64,000 nt of DNA from DATBAT01 sp963824805 (GCA_963824805.1 CAWGQZ010000016.1:15670-79669), one strand, 5' to 3'; shown: positions 27,259 to 37,192, counted from the stretch's first letter. Numbers and translations are program-made. The notes: a model not told the origin generated them from the letters alone.

Positions 27259-28728
27259 ATGCCACACGTCGAAACTTTCTATCAGCCGTCTTTGACAGAT
27301 GTTCGCTCGCAGTTCATTGCGCCGGTGGAACCAAGCCGGAATGTTTTTCTCTCGACGCTGTTTGCCGCACTGGAGGGAAACGACGTTCGCTACTGCGTCT
27401 TACATTGCAGTCGAGGGTTGGTCTATGCATTTGAAATCGCCGTTCACCCAGAGGATGTTTCCAAACTGGCCTTGGCTTTCGAGTCTGTGGCGCAAACCGG
27501 ATATTGCCCGATCCAGGCTGTAAACCTTGCAGACGGTCGGAAGCGGTTGGTTTTTGGGAGCGTGGTAGATGAGGTGCTGGAAACAATCACGCTCGACGTC
27601 ATCTTCAAGAATCAAACTGCCCTGGCCTGTACTTCTCCTGAGTCGCTTATCAACCGCAGAGAACGAAGTTATAGCTTCTGGAGGCCTCAACTTCAGGATG
27701 CGTTTGCTGTTCTGCTCGCCGAAGCCGTTTTCAGCGACGATCCGAACGAGCGGGTCTTAGCCCGCCTTGAGACTGTTGCCGCAGCCATGGGTAAGCGAGC
27801 CACCGAAGCAGTGTTGCGTGAAATCTTCGGCAGCCAATGGGGCGAGAAAGCAGCCACCGGCTTTCACAACTCGCGTTTGCTTGATTTCATTCGCGACTTC
27901 CGTACTGCGCTGAGGTCCCGGATCGTGCCACGCGAAACAAGGTCGAAGAGTTTCTTGCGGCAAAAAGCTGATGAAAAAACCGGCGGGAATGGAGCATTCC
28001 TGGTTTTTCTGGGTCCGGACGGAGTCGGCAAGACCACGCTATTACAGGAGGTGAGGCAAAGTCTTGCAACCGCCTTCGCTCAGCAAAGCCTTTATCGTTG
28101 GCGGCCCGGAGTCTTTGCCAAAACGCCGCGCGCTGCCTGTCTGCCTCATTCCAAGCCACTCCGAAGCACCCAAGGCTCGATTTCCTATCTGTTCTTCACC
28201 TGGATCGACTTCGTAGCAGGACATCTTTTGAAAACGCGCAGTCAGATGAGCCGATACGGCTTGGTGATTTTCGATCGCTACTACCACGACATCGGGGTCG
28301 ATCCAAAACGTTATCGTTACAACGGGCCAATGGGGCTGGTTCGCTGGCTTGGCAGGACAATTCCTCCCGGTCAGGTTTTCTTTTTCGTCCTGGACGCAGA
28401 CGAAGCGGCAATCTTGAGCCGCAAACAGCAATTGCCCATCGACGAAATCCGGCGGCAACGAGCAGCGTACCGGGAATTTGCGCGATCTACTCCAAATTCA
28501 GTTGTCATAAATACCGACGGCTCCATCGCCAACTGTCGCGCACAAGCGCTGAGAGCGATCTTGCCCTACCTGGCCGCTCAGACAGCGAAACGCAATCCTT
28601 GTTGGTTCGGCACATTTATGAAAGTTCAGAAACGGGTCCCACTGGAGAATCTTCACAACGCCTCTCCTCGCGAGTCTTCGGCCACGAGCAAGCCCACGGC
28701 CGAGGTGAGTTCCAAGGCCTCCGCATGA
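27259..28728 (+). CDS. Bipartite protein: NTase-like N-terminus plus thymidylate-kinase-like P-loop kinase
   Basis: The 489-residue protein has two parts. Residues 1-230 resemble a degenerate nucleotidyltransferase region (FLSTLFAALEGNDVRYCVLHC, then FEIAVHPEDVSKL, then ETITLDVIF and PESLINRRE). From about residue 245 there is a kinase domain with Walker A FLGPDGVGKTTLL, a DRYYHD motif (LVIFDRYYHDIGVDPKRYRY) like the DRY of thymidylate kinases, and an LID-like LPIDEIRRQRAAYREFA. The substrate is unlikely to be dTMP, given the context in a polysaccharide operon; a sugar, nucleotide sugar or lipid carrier is possible. The last bases overlap the TagA-type gene (ATGA-like overlap at 28725-28728). 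Confidence 0.78.
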   Translation: MPHVETFYQPSLTDVRSQFIAPVEPSRNVFLSTLFAALEGNDVRYCVLHCSRGLVYAFEIAVHPEDVSKLALAFESVAQTGYCPIQAVNLADGRKRLVFGSVVDEVLETITLDVIFKNQTALACTSPESLINRRERSYSFWRPQLQDAFAVLLAEAVFSDDPNERVLARLETVAAAMGKRATEAVLREIFGSQWGEKAATGFHNSRLLDFIRDFRTALRSRIVPRETRSKSFLRQKADEKTGGNGAFLVFLGPDGVGKTTLLQEVRQSLATAFAQQSLYRWRPGVFAKTPRAACLPHSKPLRSTQGSISYLFFTWIDFVAGHLLKTRSQMSRYGLVIFDRYYHDIGVDPKRYRYNGPMGLVRWLGRTIPPGQVFFFVLDADEAAILSRKQQLPIDEIRRQRAAYREFARSTPNSVVINTDGSIANCRAQALRAILPYLAAQTAKRNPCWFGTFMKVQKRVPLENLHNASPRESSATSKPTAEVSSKASA

Positions 28729-29471
28729 ATCTGCTGCGCTACAAATTATTGTCGACGGAAATTGATGCGATCACGCAGGACAACGTGTACGAGGCAATTG
28801 CCGAGGCGGTCGACACGGGGCAGCGGCGGGTAATTGCCAATCACAATCTCCATAGCCTCTACCTCTATCATCGCGACCGTGGCTTTGCTCAGTTTTACCG
28901 CCGATCCGACTGCATTTACGTGGACGGAATGGTCGTCATCTTCCTGGCCCGAGCGTTAGGCCTGCCATTTCGAAGAGAACATCGGACCACATTTCTGGAT
29001 TCGTTGGACGACCTCATGGCAGAGATAGTCCGCAATGATTGGCGCGTGTTTTACTTAGGATCAAAACCAGGAGTCGCGGAGCGCGGCGCCGATACGAAAT
29101 GCGCCGGCGCTTCCAAGGGCTTCGTATGGCGACCATGCACGGTTATTTCGACGGGCGGCCCGGAAGTCCGGAAAACTCCCCGGTGATCGAAGCAATTAAT
29201 GCATTCCAACCCAACGTGCTCCTGGTGGGAATGGGAATGCCGAGGCCAGGAGCTGTGGATACTGGACAACCTCGAATCCATCTCTGCCAATGCGATCATC
29301 ACCTGTGGCGCGACCATGGATTACTTTACCGGTGAGATTGCCAGCCCTCCGGGGTGGGCCGGCCCGCTTGGACTCTACGGCTTGACTCGTCTTCTCAGCG
29401 AGCCCCGGCGTCTTTGGAAACGGTATCTGATTGAACCGTGGGTAGTATTGGCCTTTTCGTCCGCGATCTAA
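28725..29471 (+). CDS. WecG/TagA/CpsF-family glycosyltransferase, two compensating frameshifts
   Basis: ATG 28725 begins NLLRYKLLSTEIDAIT, and the family hallmark follows: VIANHNLHSLYLYHRD, IYVDGMVVIFLARALGL and VFYLGSKPGVAERGA. A missing base near 29086-29095 shifts the frame to RRRFQGLRMATMHGYFD. An extra base near 29240 shifts it back at GMGMPRQELWILDN. After correction the protein is about 248 residues, the normal size, and ends with GWAGPLGLYGLTRLLSEPRRLWKRYL, as in the family. It would transfer a sugar to a lipid-linked intermediate at the cytoplasmic face. The gene overlaps the kinase gene and closes the assembly operon. Confidence 0.85.
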
Positions 29472-29565
29472 TGAGAACGCCAAAGACCGAGCGTCAAAGA
29501 ATGATCCTGCTGACCCGCGCTGGCGGACGGGTCGGGAATGAGTGAGGGCCGCCAGCCGTAAGGTG

Positions 29566-32500
29566 ATGTCAAAAACTGAAGTGGCTGCGATAGCCGGAAT
29601 AGTTCTCCTGGCACTGGGGGCGTTGCCCAGGGTCAGGTAACCATCACCTCAATATCTCCGAACAGCGGAGGGATTTCCGGTGGAACCTCGGTTCAACTGA
29701 AAGGCACCAATTTCCTGTCGGCGCAGCCGTGACTTTTGGTTCCACCACTGCCAGCAATGCCACAGTAGTCAACAGCACCACGATTACGGCCACGACCCCG
29801 TCGCACGCCCGGCGCGGTGAATGTTACAGTCACCAATCCGGGCGGCCAGAGCGCTACCCTGTTTGCGTCGCAAGCACCTCTGACCAATCCGGGATTCGAA
29901 TCCGGAAGCGGGTCCTGGGCGGTCAACGGGGCCGGCACTGCCACCGTTATCACCAACAGTCCCGGCGCAGCGCATAGCGGCAATAACTACCTGCAGATAA
30001 CGGTTACTCCTCCTAGCACCCAGCTTAGTTTCATGGCCCTGCTGAACGGCACCTCGCAATATCTGCCGGTCGCTCCCGGCGATGTAATTTCATTCGGTGG
30101 ATGGGCATCTCGTGTCAGTGGAGATGGAAAAGCTCGATGGGGCATCGAGGCCACGGATTCCAATAAAGCCAATGCAGCGTATTTATCCACCGTCCTGCCA
30201 ACGTCACCACTCCGGCATGGCAAAATCAGCAGGCCACATATACCGTTCCCACCGGAAAGGCTTTCATTAGATTTTATTGTCAGATCACCGGCAACACGGT
30301 GCAGTCGCAGGCGAACTTTGATGATGCCACGCTGCAACGATCAATTGCCGGCGGCGGGATTCACCTATACTTCCGGCCGGCTCCCACATTCACCTCGATT
30401 TCCCAGCCAGTGGGCCCGCGGTGGCGGAACATCGGTGACCCTGACAGGCACGAATTGCAGGCTGGCGCGAACGGTGAAGTTCGGGTCCACGTTTGCAAGT
30501 AACGTCATCGTGGTCAACAGCACGACTATCACCGCCGTGACCCCGGCAACTCCGCGGGCCCGTGAACGTCATGGTTACCAATCCGGGCGGGCAGAACGCT
30601 ACGTTGTTTGCTTCGCAAGCACCGTTGACCAATCCCGGATTTGAGTCCGGAAGCAATTCCTGGGCGGCGAACGGGTCCGGCACCGCCACGGTTATCACCA
30701 ACAGTCCCGGCGCAGCCCACAGCGGCAACAATTATGCGCAGATAACAGTTACGCCGCCGAGCATCAGCTTTTTTCATGGCCCTGCTGAACGGCACTTCGC
30801 AATACTTAGCCGTAGCCGCGGGCGACGTTGTCACCTTTGGCGGTTGGGCGTCTCGTACTAGTGGAGACGGAAAAGCCAGATGGGGCATCGAGGCCACCGA
30901 TTCCAATAAGGCCAACCCAGTCTATTTATCTGCGGTTCCCGCCAACGTCACGACCTCGGCCTGGCTGAATCAGCAAGCGACTTACACAGTCCCCGTCGGC
31001 AAGGCTTTCATAAGGTTTTATTGCCAGATCACTGGCAACACGGTGCAATCGCAGGCGAAATTTGATGACGCCATGTTGCAGCGCTCGATTGCCGGCGGTG
31101 GATTTACTTACACCGGAGGCCCCGCCCCAACGCTGAGTTCGTAGCGCCAGCCACGGGTCCCCGGCAGGTGGGACGCCGGTCACTCTGACGGGTACCAATT
31201 TTCTCTCAGGCGCAACCGTCACCTTCGACTCCACCGCTGCCACCAACGCCTCAGTAGTCAGCAGCACGAAGATTACGGCCACCACGCCCGCACATACATC
31301 GGGAAGTGCCAGCGTCGTGGTCACCAATCCCGACTCCCAGACCGCGGTGAAAACAAATGGATTCACATTCACCAACTCAGCTCCGTCTGTAACATCCATC
31401 ACTCCGAGTTCAGGAACGAGTAACGGTGGCACCAGTGTGAACATTCGCGGCTCCAATTTCCAGGCAGGGGCGACGGTCACAATCGGTGGCTCGCCGGTGA
31501 CCAATGTTACGGTCGTCAACAGCGGGTCGATCAACGGCGTGACGCCTGCCCACACGGCGGGGGCCGGCGACGTTGTAGTTACAAATCCCGACAGCCAGGC
31601 GGCAACGTTAGCTGCGACGCTGCACAACCAGGGCCTAGAATCAGGATCGGCTGAATGGGTCTTCACCGGTCCGGGCACAGGTACCATCGGCAGCGCCGTC
31701 GCCAGTGCGCACATCGGCACTCGATATATACAACTGAGTTCCGCTGCCGGCAACCATCCTGTCTATTACGCGGCTTCCGGCGCGACTCCCCGGTATTTCC
31801 CCGTAACTCCGGGAGACGTGATCACATTTGGCGGATGGGCCTACCGCGTCTCCGGCGATGGGTTGGCGCGCTGGGCGATCGAAGTCAGCGATGCGAATAA
31901 GGCAAACCCAACTTTCCTTGCTGCGCCGCCCACGAATGTTCAGGTGCCGCAGTGGCAGCTACAACAAGGTACCTACACGGTCCCGGCCGGTGCACGCCTT
32001 CATCAGGCTGTTCGCTGAAATCGTCTCGAACACCCAGGCTGCAGTAGCACGTTTTGATGATGCGATCTTCCAGACGTTCTCCAGGTGGCACCAGCGGCTT
32101 CACATTCATTTCTCCCCCAATCATTACTTCGGTCGCGCCAAATTGGGGCGCGCCGCAAGGGGGCACGACTCGAACGGTATACGGGACCGGTTTCCTTTCC
32201 GGAGCCACTGTTACCATCGGCGGATCGCCGCCAGCCATGTAGTAGTAAATAGCAACAACGCCATTGCGTTTTTGCCCCCACGCATTCCGCAGGTGCAACC
32301 GACATAACTGTCACCAACCCGGGTGGTGACACCAGCACTCTGGCAAATTCCTATACCTACCGGGTGCCACCTGCTTCCCGGCTGGGTTGACCAACGTTGG
32401 GCACATCATTTTCACCTTCCAGGAAAACCGGTCGTTCGATAACTACTTTGGCGTGATGAATCAATACCGGACCAGTCAAGGCGTGAACGACAATGCGGTC

Positions 32501-33604
32501 GACGGCCTGCCGCTCAACCAGGCGCTTCTCGACATTTCAGGAAACCCGGTTAAGCCATTTCACTTCCAGACCGAATGTCATGAAAACACCCAACCCAGCT
32601 GGAATGCCAGCCACGTCGACTATGACAACGGGTTGATGGACAATTTCATGAAGACCGGTAATTTCTTTACCTCGCCGTCAACGCTCGATCCGAACGGCAC
32701 TCGGACCATGGGTTATTACGACTGGACGGACCTCCCGTACTACTATTCGCTGGCATTCCAGTTCGCAACCAGTGATCGTTTCTTCTCGTCCCTCATGGGC
32801 CCAACCGGCGCCAATCGCGCTTACTCCTTCGCCGGGACGTCCCTCGGGTTTGTGAGTGATCCCCAGCCTCCCAGCGGCGGCCTGCCCAATCTGACGATTT
32901 TCGATTTGCTCGACCAGGCGGGCATTTCCTGGCGCTATTACTTCCAGAATGCCACGCCTGAGTGGATTACGGCCTGGTCGGTTTACAACACGGACAGCAA
33001 TAAGGTTGTGCCCATGAGCGCCTACTTCGACGACATCAAGAATGAGGCGACGTTCCCCCAGGTTGTTTTCATCGAGGAGAACGGAAATCTGGACGAACAT
33101 CCCAAGCCGAATCCAGGAACCAACACTCCCGGACAGAACATACAAAACGGGGCCAAGAATATGGCAGGCATCATCGGCTCGCTGATGGCCAGTCCTGCGT
33201 GGAAATCCTCCGTCTTCATACTCGCCTACGACGAAGGCGGCGGAATGCGCGATCACGTGGTTCCCCCCAATATGACGCAACCCGACGGCTATCCACCGGC
33301 GATTACTTCCACCGACCAACCCGGCATATTTAATCAGGCTGGTTTCCGGGTACCGTTTGTGGTGGTCTCCCCCTGGACGGGTCCCCACCTTGTTTCGCAC
33401 ATAAACCGCGATCACACGTCCATCTTGAAGTTGATCGAAACCAGATTCAGTCTTCCTCCGCTCACTGCTCGCGACGATGCAGCCGACAACATGACCGAGT
33501 TCTTCAATTTTCAATCACCATCGTGGATGACTCCACCCACCCTTCCGGTTCAGCCCACGAATGGGGTCTGCGATTTAGCTTTGGAGAAGGCACCCGGGCA
33601 ATGA
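29566..33604 (+). CDS. Giant secreted multidomain protein: TIG and CBM-like repeats fused to a phospholipase-C-like phosphoesterase, many frameshifts
   Basis: ATG 29566 opens a signal peptide (MSKTEVAAIAGIVLLALGAL), and a single missing base then leads to AQGQVTITSISPNSGG, the first TIG/IPT domain. Reading across frames I find this order: TIG, CBM-like module, TIG, CBM-like module, TIG, TIG, CBM-like module, TIG, then from about 32390 a phosphoesterase domain. The phosphoesterase is in one clean frame: HIIFTFQENRSFDNYFGVM, then TGANRAYSFAGTS, EENGNLDEHPKP, YDEGGGMRDHV and INRDHTSILKLIE, matching the phospholipase C / acid phosphatase AcpA family. At least fifteen frame changes occur between 29.6 and 32.4 kb, so either the consensus sequence is poor in this repetitive stretch or the gene is decayed. 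The intact protein would be about 1,345 residues, secreted or surface bound. The xylanase start overlaps its stop (ATGA). Confidence 0.75.
29880..31100 (+). repeat. Direct repeat of about 745 bases within the TIG/CBM-like gene
   Basis: The stretch beginning TGACCAATCCGGGATTCGA at 29881 recurs at about 30626 with only scattered, mostly synonymous differences. It continues through AACAGTCCCGGCGCAGC in both copies, then the GTTTCATGGCC-like region and the CGATGGGGCATCGAGGCCAC segment. By eye the two copies agree at well over four fifths of positions. A third, more diverged copy covers about 31620-32060. The repeats encode TIG plus CBM-like modules. Confidence 0.75.
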
Positions 33605-34713
33605 CTCGGAGCAAGGTTTCCACGGTTATTACCAGACGACAGGCTTTTAAGCTGATTGCAGCCGCCGCGGTCGCCGGAGCTGCGCACGCTTGGTCGAGCC
33701 CGGCAATGGCGGACACAGCAGCAGGCTTGTCATTGGGCCAAATCGCGCAGCAGAAGGGTCTCCTGTATGGATCGACGGTTGGCAAAGGATTTCTGGTGCA
33801 AGATCCCGGATACGCCGATCTGGTAGCTCACCAGTGCAAGATCGTGGTGCCGGAAACGGAAATGAAATGGAAAGCTTTGCGGCCTCGGCCGGACAGCTTC
33901 GTTTTTGATAACGCTGATTGGATTCTAAATTGGGCGCAATCTCACAGCATACAAGTTCGCGGAACCGCCCTGGTATGGCACGAAGCACTACCGTCTTGGT
34001 TCGAGAGCTACGCCAATCAAGGCAATGCACGCGATCTGATAGTGAACCATATTCGGACGGTGCTCCATCACTACGCCGGCAAAATTCATTCCTGGGACGT
34101 CGTGAATGAGGGATTAACCGAGCGCGGCTATCGTGACACGCCGTGGTTACGCCTGCTAGGACCGGAATACATGGAGATAGCGTTTCAGACGGCGGCGGAA
34201 GCGGACCCCAAAGCTATTCGTACCTATAACGACATGTACGTCGAGGAAGCGAACAACGATACGAAACGACTTGAAGTATTAAAGCTACTCAAACAACTGC
34301 TGGCCAAAAATGTTCCCGTACAAGCTCTTGGCATTCAGGCTCACCTGCGTTGGGATATGGGCCAGTTCGATGCAAAAAAGGTCCGCGATTTCTTACGGCA
34401 GGTCTCGGATCTGGGACTTCAGGTTTTCATCACTGAGCTGGACTTACGAGATCACGATAGCGACAAGGAACTTTCCGCTCGGGACCGTTCGATTGCAGGC
34501 TTTTATTACGACTTTCTCTCCGGCATCCTGGAGGAAAAGTCGGTGAAAGTGGTGATATCGTGGGGTCTAACGGACCGGTACACTTGGCTCACGAACCAGG
34601 CCCCACGTTCTGATAGGCAACCGGTACGGCCCCTGATTTTCAGCGACAATCTGGAACGGAAGCCGGCCTTTGACGCATTTAAGAACGCTTTTGAGCATAT
34701 GGGAGCGCGCTAA
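33601..34713 (+). CDS. Endo-1,4-beta-xylanase, glycoside hydrolase family 10
   Basis: The 370-residue protein has a twin-arginine-type leader (TRRQAFKLIAAAAVAGAAHA, arginines 12 and 13) and then a complete GH10 barrel. The acid/base glutamate is Glu170 in WDVVNEGL and the nucleophile is Glu279 in FITELDLRD. Other family marks are ETEMKWKALRP, GTALVWHEALPSW and WGLTDRYTWL. It hydrolyses internal beta-1,4-xylosyl linkages, or similar ones, outside the cytoplasm. ATG 33601 overlaps the stop of the phosphoesterase gene, so the two are co-translated. Being coupled to an exopolysaccharide locus that also encodes a UDP-xylose-synthase-like enzyme, it may act on the cell's own polymer and not on plant xylan; this is inference. 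Confidence 0.92.
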   Translation: MTRSKVSTVITRRQAFKLIAAAAVAGAAHAWSSPAMADTAAGLSLGQIAQQKGLLYGSTVGKGFLVQDPGYADLVAHQCKIVVPETEMKWKALRPRPDSFVFDNADWILNWAQSHSIQVRGTALVWHEALPSWFESYANQGNARDLIVNHIRTVLHHYAGKIHSWDVVNEGLTERGYRDTPWLRLLGPEYMEIAFQTAAEADPKAIRTYNDMYVEEANNDTKRLEVLKLLKQLLAKNVPVQALGIQAHLRWDMGQFDAKKVRDFLRQVSDLGLQVFITELDLRDHDSDKELSARDRSIAGFYYDFLSGILEEKSVKVVISWGLTDRYTWLTNQAPRSDRQPVRPLIFSDNLERKPAFDAFKNAFEHMGAR

Positions 34714-34778
34714 GCGCATCCAAATCCCTTGTCTGAAACGGGTTTCAGGCGATCGATTAGAATCGTTCGCCAATTTCG

Positions 34779-35966
34779 ATGAAAAGCATAGAAGACTGTC
34801 AGGAGTCAGGTCGAGAAGAGGTACGCCGCTGCCGGGAGAACTCTGGCAGACGTGAATCGTCCTCACTTGGTGAAGTGACAATCGGGAGGTATTGGTGGTT
34901 TTGGCTTCGCCGGATGGCTTGGCAAAATCCGCACCTCGTGGCGGTCATTTTGCTTCTACCGGGCTACGCTGCCGGGATCCTCAAACAGTTCAAGCTTCTC
35001 CGCAAACAAGCGACCGCGGTTCTGGAATTCCGCGAGCGCCTTCTATTTTTGTCCGGTGCCGTAGCCGAAGCCGGTGGGTGGGAGAAGTTCCGGCGTGAAT
35101 TCGCCATCCGTCTCCCAGTCCTTTGCTATCACCACGTGGGAACAAAACTCTCGGGCAGCTGGCCTATTCTTACCGTGTCAACCGAGGTTTTTACGAGGCA
35201 GATCCGATGGCTGGCGGAACAAGGTTACACCGGGATCCATGCCAACGATTGGCTGGATTGGGTACATTTCGGAAAACTGCTCCCGGAAAAACCGATTCTA
35301 ATAACATTCGACGACGGCTATTCCGATCTTCTGCAGAATGCATTTCCGGTACTTAAAGCAAACAATTACAAGTCGACCATGTTTGTGGTTTCGCAATATA
35401 TCGGCGGCCCTGGCAACTGGCCTTCTCCCCTGGGCTACACCGGCCGGCCACTGATGACTGCCGAACAAATTCTAGAACTGGCGCGCGACGGGGTTGAAAT
35501 TGGTGCTCATTCACGGACCCATCGTGATCTTCGAAATCTATTGCCTGACGAATTGAAAGCAGAACTTACCCTTTGCCGCGAGGAGCTGTCCACCCTCGTG
35601 GGTACTCCAGTCAATACGCTGGCTTATCCGTTCGGTTATCACAACGCGTCGGTACGAGACTGCGCGGGCAAGATTTACGACATCGCGTTCAGCTCCACTC
35701 CCGGATTGAATGTCTGGCGCAGTGACCGATCGCAATTGCGCCGGATGTTTGTTCACCGCAGCCGGGTTAACTTTTTCCTGCAGGTAAAGTTCGGACTCGA
35801 CCTATGCGCCGCTTTCCGGTTTTTGAAGAGCCGCGCAGGTCGCTGGATAGCAAGTATTTTTAGCCCCGGTGTGCCCAAACCTGCCCAGCATTCTCCTCTT
35901 TCGACCTGGAATCTTAAACAACCATCATCTGGTCTCCCCCAAGGTGGCGTACCCGATAGCCACTAG
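34779..35966 (+). CDS. Polysaccharide deacetylase with N-terminal membrane anchor (CE4)
   Basis: The 395-residue protein has a hydrophobic segment near residues 48-68 (NPHLVAVILLLPGYAAGIL), suggesting a membrane-anchored enzyme. It is followed by a NodB domain: LPVLCYHHVG, ITFDDGYSDLLQ with the catalytic aspartates, and GAHSRTHRDL with the metal histidines, then LAYPFGYHNASV. It removes acetyl groups from polymeric amino sugars or xylan-like chains, probably outside the membrane. ATG 34779 is the longest start; a downstream start near the hydrophobic segment is possible because the first 35 residues are highly charged. It lies 65 bases after the xylanase and 52 before the kinase-like gene. 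Confidence 0.85.
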   Translation: MKSIEDCQESGREEVRRCRENSGRRESSSLGEVTIGRYWWFWLRRMAWQNPHLVAVILLLPGYAAGILKQFKLLRKQATAVLEFRERLLFLSGAVAEAGGWEKFRREFAIRLPVLCYHHVGTKLSGSWPILTVSTEVFTRQIRWLAEQGYTGIHANDWLDWVHFGKLLPEKPILITFDDGYSDLLQNAFPVLKANNYKSTMFVVSQYIGGPGNWPSPLGYTGRPLMTAEQILELARDGVEIGAHSRTHRDLRNLLPDELKAELTLCREELSTLVGTPVNTLAYPFGYHNASVRDCAGKIYDIAFSSTPGLNVWRSDRSQLRRMFVHRSRVNFFLQVKFGLDLCAAFRFLKSRAGRWIASIFSPGVPKPAQHSPLSTWNLKQPSSGLPQGGVPDSH

Positions 35967-36018
35967 ACGTTCTTGCAAGAAACCTGGGAACCAAATCCCT
36001 TTCAGTGGATGTGAAGAC

Positions 36019-37134
36019 ATGCATTCTGTTGCCATCAACTCCGATCTCCCTGACCTGCCGACGCGGGTCCGGAGAGTGGGAGATGAGTTTATTTCGCGGC
36101 TGGGATTGAAAGCCTCGCAGGCGCAGCCTTTTGAGGTGCGAATCGCGCCTACACGCCAAAAAAGCATCCACGAGACTGCGATCGTAGAAGTTGTCGGTGG
36201 GATGAATTTGTTCCGCTGCTTTGTTAAAGGGAACATTCCAAACTATCAGGGCGGGCAGGATTTAGAGGCCGAGTATCAGACTTTGGCAAAGATTGGGGGC
36301 AAAATATCCGATCTGAATCAGCAAACCCGATCTCCACGCGCATTGGCGTTCTTTCCATCCGAAGAACTTATGTTTTTAGAGCTGGTAGAAGGGCGAACTC
36401 TGAAGTCAATACTGTTCGATTTGCGACCCAGCAAACATGATCTTGGCTGCCTCCTTGATCTGACGGGGGAATGGCTTGCCCACTTTCATCGCATAACTCA
36501 AGTTGGCGAAGGAAACCCTTTCGATTGGCTGGAAGAACAATTTGAGCTTGAAAGAGTGCGGCAAGCATTCTGTAATTGCTCGGTTTCCGGGCTCTACGAT
36601 TCTGCGGTAAGCATGATTCGGCAATACCGGAGACGCAATCCAAATTTTCGCCGTCCGGTATGCCAAACTCACGGAGAGTTCACCCCTCTGCACGTTCTCG
36701 TGAACGAGGCGGCGATTTACGTCATTGATTTTGGTTCGGTTCACCAGGCCTTTCCCTATGAGGACGTGGCGCTGTTTACGACCTTCTATGAAGGCCTCCA
36801 GCCATGGCGTCGAGCCACCGGCCTTTTCCGCATGCCCTTCTGCCAGCAGAAGCAACGTTTCCTGCGCTCCTATTTACAGCACTACAAGCAGGAGGATGCC
36901 CCTGAGGACGAAATCGTGGCTAGCTTTTTCCGGATCATTTCCATGGCGCGACATGAAGTTCCCTGGGAACGGGCACCGAAAAGCTGGGCCGATCGGGGCT
37001 ATTTGAAGTTTGGACGAAGCTGGATGCGACGCCGGTTTGCCGCGATGGTGCGCCAAGAGTTAAATGATTTACAAATTCTCGCTGATGCCGACGAAAATCG
37101 ACGGCAGTCACGGGTTCAACCGCTTTTAGCGTAG
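36019..37134 (+). CDS. Aminoglycoside-phosphotransferase-like kinase (APH/choline kinase fold)
   Basis: The 371-residue protein has the C-lobe signature of APH-type kinases: THGEFTPLHVLVNEAAIYVIDFGSVHQAFPYEDVALF. The catalytic aspartate position of the usual HGDxHPxN motif is a glutamate here (HGEF) and the following asparagine is not obvious (PLHVLV), while the metal-binding aspartate in IDFGS is kept. The N-lobe is less clear. Such kinases phosphorylate small molecules, often sugars or amino alcohols. I chose ATG 36019 because the coding signal begins there; the frame is open further upstream, through the end of the deacetylase. Substrate unknown; a role in making or modifying a polysaccharide precursor is inferred from position. 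Confidence 0.72.
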   Translation: MHSVAINSDLPDLPTRVRRVGDEFISRLGLKASQAQPFEVRIAPTRQKSIHETAIVEVVGGMNLFRCFVKGNIPNYQGGQDLEAEYQTLAKIGGKISDLNQQTRSPRALAFFPSEELMFLELVEGRTLKSILFDLRPSKHDLGCLLDLTGEWLAHFHRITQVGEGNPFDWLEEQFELERVRQAFCNCSVSGLYDSAVSMIRQYRRRNPNFRRPVCQTHGEFTPLHVLVNEAAIYVIDFGSVHQAFPYEDVALFTTFYEGLQPWRRATGLFRMPFCQQKQRFLRSYLQHYKQEDAPEDEIVASFFRIISMARHEVPWERAPKSWADRGYLKFGRSWMRRRFAAMVRQELNDLQILADADENRRQSRVQPLLA

Positions 37135-37142
37135 GCAAGTGC

Positions 37143-37175
37143 GGCAAGAGCAGGGACATGGTACCCGCTCTTGCC
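37143..37175. terminator. Hairpin between convergent genes, possible bidirectional terminator
   Basis: GGCAAGAGC at 37143-37151 pairs perfectly with GCTCTTGCC at 37167-37175. It sits between the stop of the APH-like kinase (37134) and the stop of the convergent GH39-like gene (37193), the expected place for a shared terminator. There is no T-tract on either side, so the activity is uncertain. Confidence 0.5.
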
Positions 37176-37192
37176 CTTGAATCGCCGGGCTG

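Noticed and set aside
28098..28724. An upstream extension of the TagA-type gene frame through the end of the kinase gene
   Set aside because: The extension is the shadow frame of the kinase coding sequence; family similarity begins at ATG 28725.
29880..31100. CRISPR-like spacing of the repeats
   Set aside because: The repeat unit is hundreds of bases long, is coding, and lacks short identical repeats with unique spacers.
30926..31753. A 275-codon minus-strand frame over the repeat gene, with Val/Ala/Pro-rich sequence
   Set aside because: It is a mirror image of the TIG repeats, caused by their low-complexity codon pattern.
29566..32390. Real pseudogene status of the repeat/phosphoesterase gene
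   Set aside because: The phosphoesterase part is one clean frame and the same type of indel occurs in essential genes, so sequence error is the simpler explanation, although decay cannot be excluded.
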